Part shown: positions 5,473 through 5,847 of the stretch, in pieces | How positions within the stretch are numbered: position 1 is the stretch's first letter | Layout: each line of letters opens with the position of its first letter | Assembly (NCBI GenBank): GCA_003561835.1 | Contig: PWVN01000088.1 | Span: forward strand, 1 to 5,847 | DNA from: Syntrophomonadaceae bacterium | Lineage (GTDB): Bacteria > Bacillota > Dethiobacteria > PWVN01 | Reading direction: 5' to 3' | DNA: 5,847 nucleotides | Position numbers and translations under genes: made by a program | Notes under the pieces: generated by a model | The model's database searches: none | What the model was told of the DNA's origin: nothing | Seen by the model: only the letters and a program-made list of their open reading frames with translations

Positions 5473-5847
5473 ATGCGCGTTCTGCTGCTCAACGATTTCG
5501 CCCTGAACGGCCAGACCACCCATGTTTTCGCCCTGGGCCGGGAGCTGGCCCGCCAGGGGCACCGGGTCCACCTGCTGATGCCGGACTTCCCCACCGACTA
5601 CCGGGAAAGGTACCGGGAGTTCCTGGATTACCTGGGTTTCGGCATCAGCGACAGCCTGGAGGGCATCGACAGGCTCATGGAGAGATACGGCTTCGACATG
5701 CTCCATGCCCACTCCCCCCTCACCTACAACCTGGCCTGCCGCCTCTCCGGGCACTTCCGGGTCCCCTACGTCCTCAGCTGCCACGGCCTGGGGATCGATG
5801 AAGAAAGATTTGCCGAAAGCCTGGCCGGGGCCGGGAAACTTCTGTGC
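5473..5847 (+). CDS. GT4-type glycosyltransferase, N-terminal part (runs off the window)
   Basis: 125 codons are open from ATG 5473 to the window end, with ribosome site GGAGAG (5461-5466) 6 bases upstream. The N-terminus, MRVLLLNDFALNGQTTHVFA then LGRELARQGHRVHLL, is the first strand, glycine loop and helix of a GT-B fold acceptor domain. FDMLHAHSPLTYNLACRL (74-91) and VPYVLSCHGLG (97-107) match the DVVHAHS and HGL motifs of family GT4 enzymes, and the last residues (AGAGKLLC) fit the usual strand before the domain linker. GT4 enzymes transfer a sugar from a nucleotide or lipid-linked donor to glycans, lipids or small molecules; neither donor nor acceptor can be told here. The nucleotide-binding C-terminal domain lies beyond the window. 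It starts 70 bases after the propeller/coiled-coil gene with no clear promoter between, so co-transcription is likely. Confidence 0.88.
   Translation, partial: MRVLLLNDFALNGQTTHVFALGRELARQGHRVHLLMPDFPTDYRERYREFLDYLGFGISDSLEGIDRLMERYGFDMLHAHSPLTYNLACRLSGHFRVPYVLSCHGLGIDEERFAESLAGAGKLLC

Noticed and set aside
4170..5594. 474-codon minus-strand frame opposite the propeller gene and the glycosyltransferase start
   Set aside because: It spans two rightward genes with good ribosome sites, has a Leu/Pro/Gly-rich composition and no motif; it is a GC-rich antisense shadow.

Overview
The window looks like a piece of chromosome from a GC-rich, spore-forming member of the Firmicutes (Clostridia type: Peptococcaceae, Moorellaceae or similar). 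Three things point there. Shine-Dalgarno sequences are strong and Gram-positive in style (AAGGAGG, GGAGG). A Bacillus/Clostridia-type LexA box is present. A cysteine-rich protein of the spore-coat SPOCS kind is preceded by a sigma-K-like promoter. No genus can be named from the sequence alone. No transposase, integrase, tRNA, rRNA or CRISPR repeat was seen.

Layout. Positions 3-56 hold what is probably the last codons of an upstream gene, followed by a strong intrinsic terminator (88-114). A textbook sigma-A promoter (116-144) begins 2 bases later, and a 13-of-14 match to the Gram-positive LexA (SOS) box fills most of its spacer. It drives a complete comM/yifB-family AAA+ ATPase (176-1687, GTG start). 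A small unknown gene follows 24 bases later (1712-1954). Next comes a GC-extreme, hairpin-rich stretch with degenerate tandem repeats (about 1966-2045). This separates the rightward genes from a leftward class I SAM-dependent methyltransferase (2823-2071).

Further right, a perfect 14-bp stem terminator (2936-2967) ends a leftward 206-residue, 13-cysteine protein (3601-2981), read as a SPOCS/DUF3794-like spore protein. Its upstream region carries a sigma-K-type promoter, a small inverted repeat and a direct repeat. That region is shared with a rightward gene (3684-5402) for a three-part protein: a putative beta-propeller, an acidic Gly/Glu-rich linker and a long C-terminal coiled coil. Seventy bases later starts a GT-B glycosyltransferase of GT4 type, cut by the window end (5473-5847).

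How they may work together. The left part looks like a DNA-uptake or recombination locus, possibly under SOS control. The right part looks like a sporulation or cell-surface locus: a coat-type protein divergent from a propeller/coiled-coil protein that is probably co-expressed with a glycosyltransferase. These links are inferred from arrangement, not shown by the sequence. The most interesting signals are the LexA box in the comM promoter and the propeller-linker-coiled-coil protein with its divergent sporulation-type control region.
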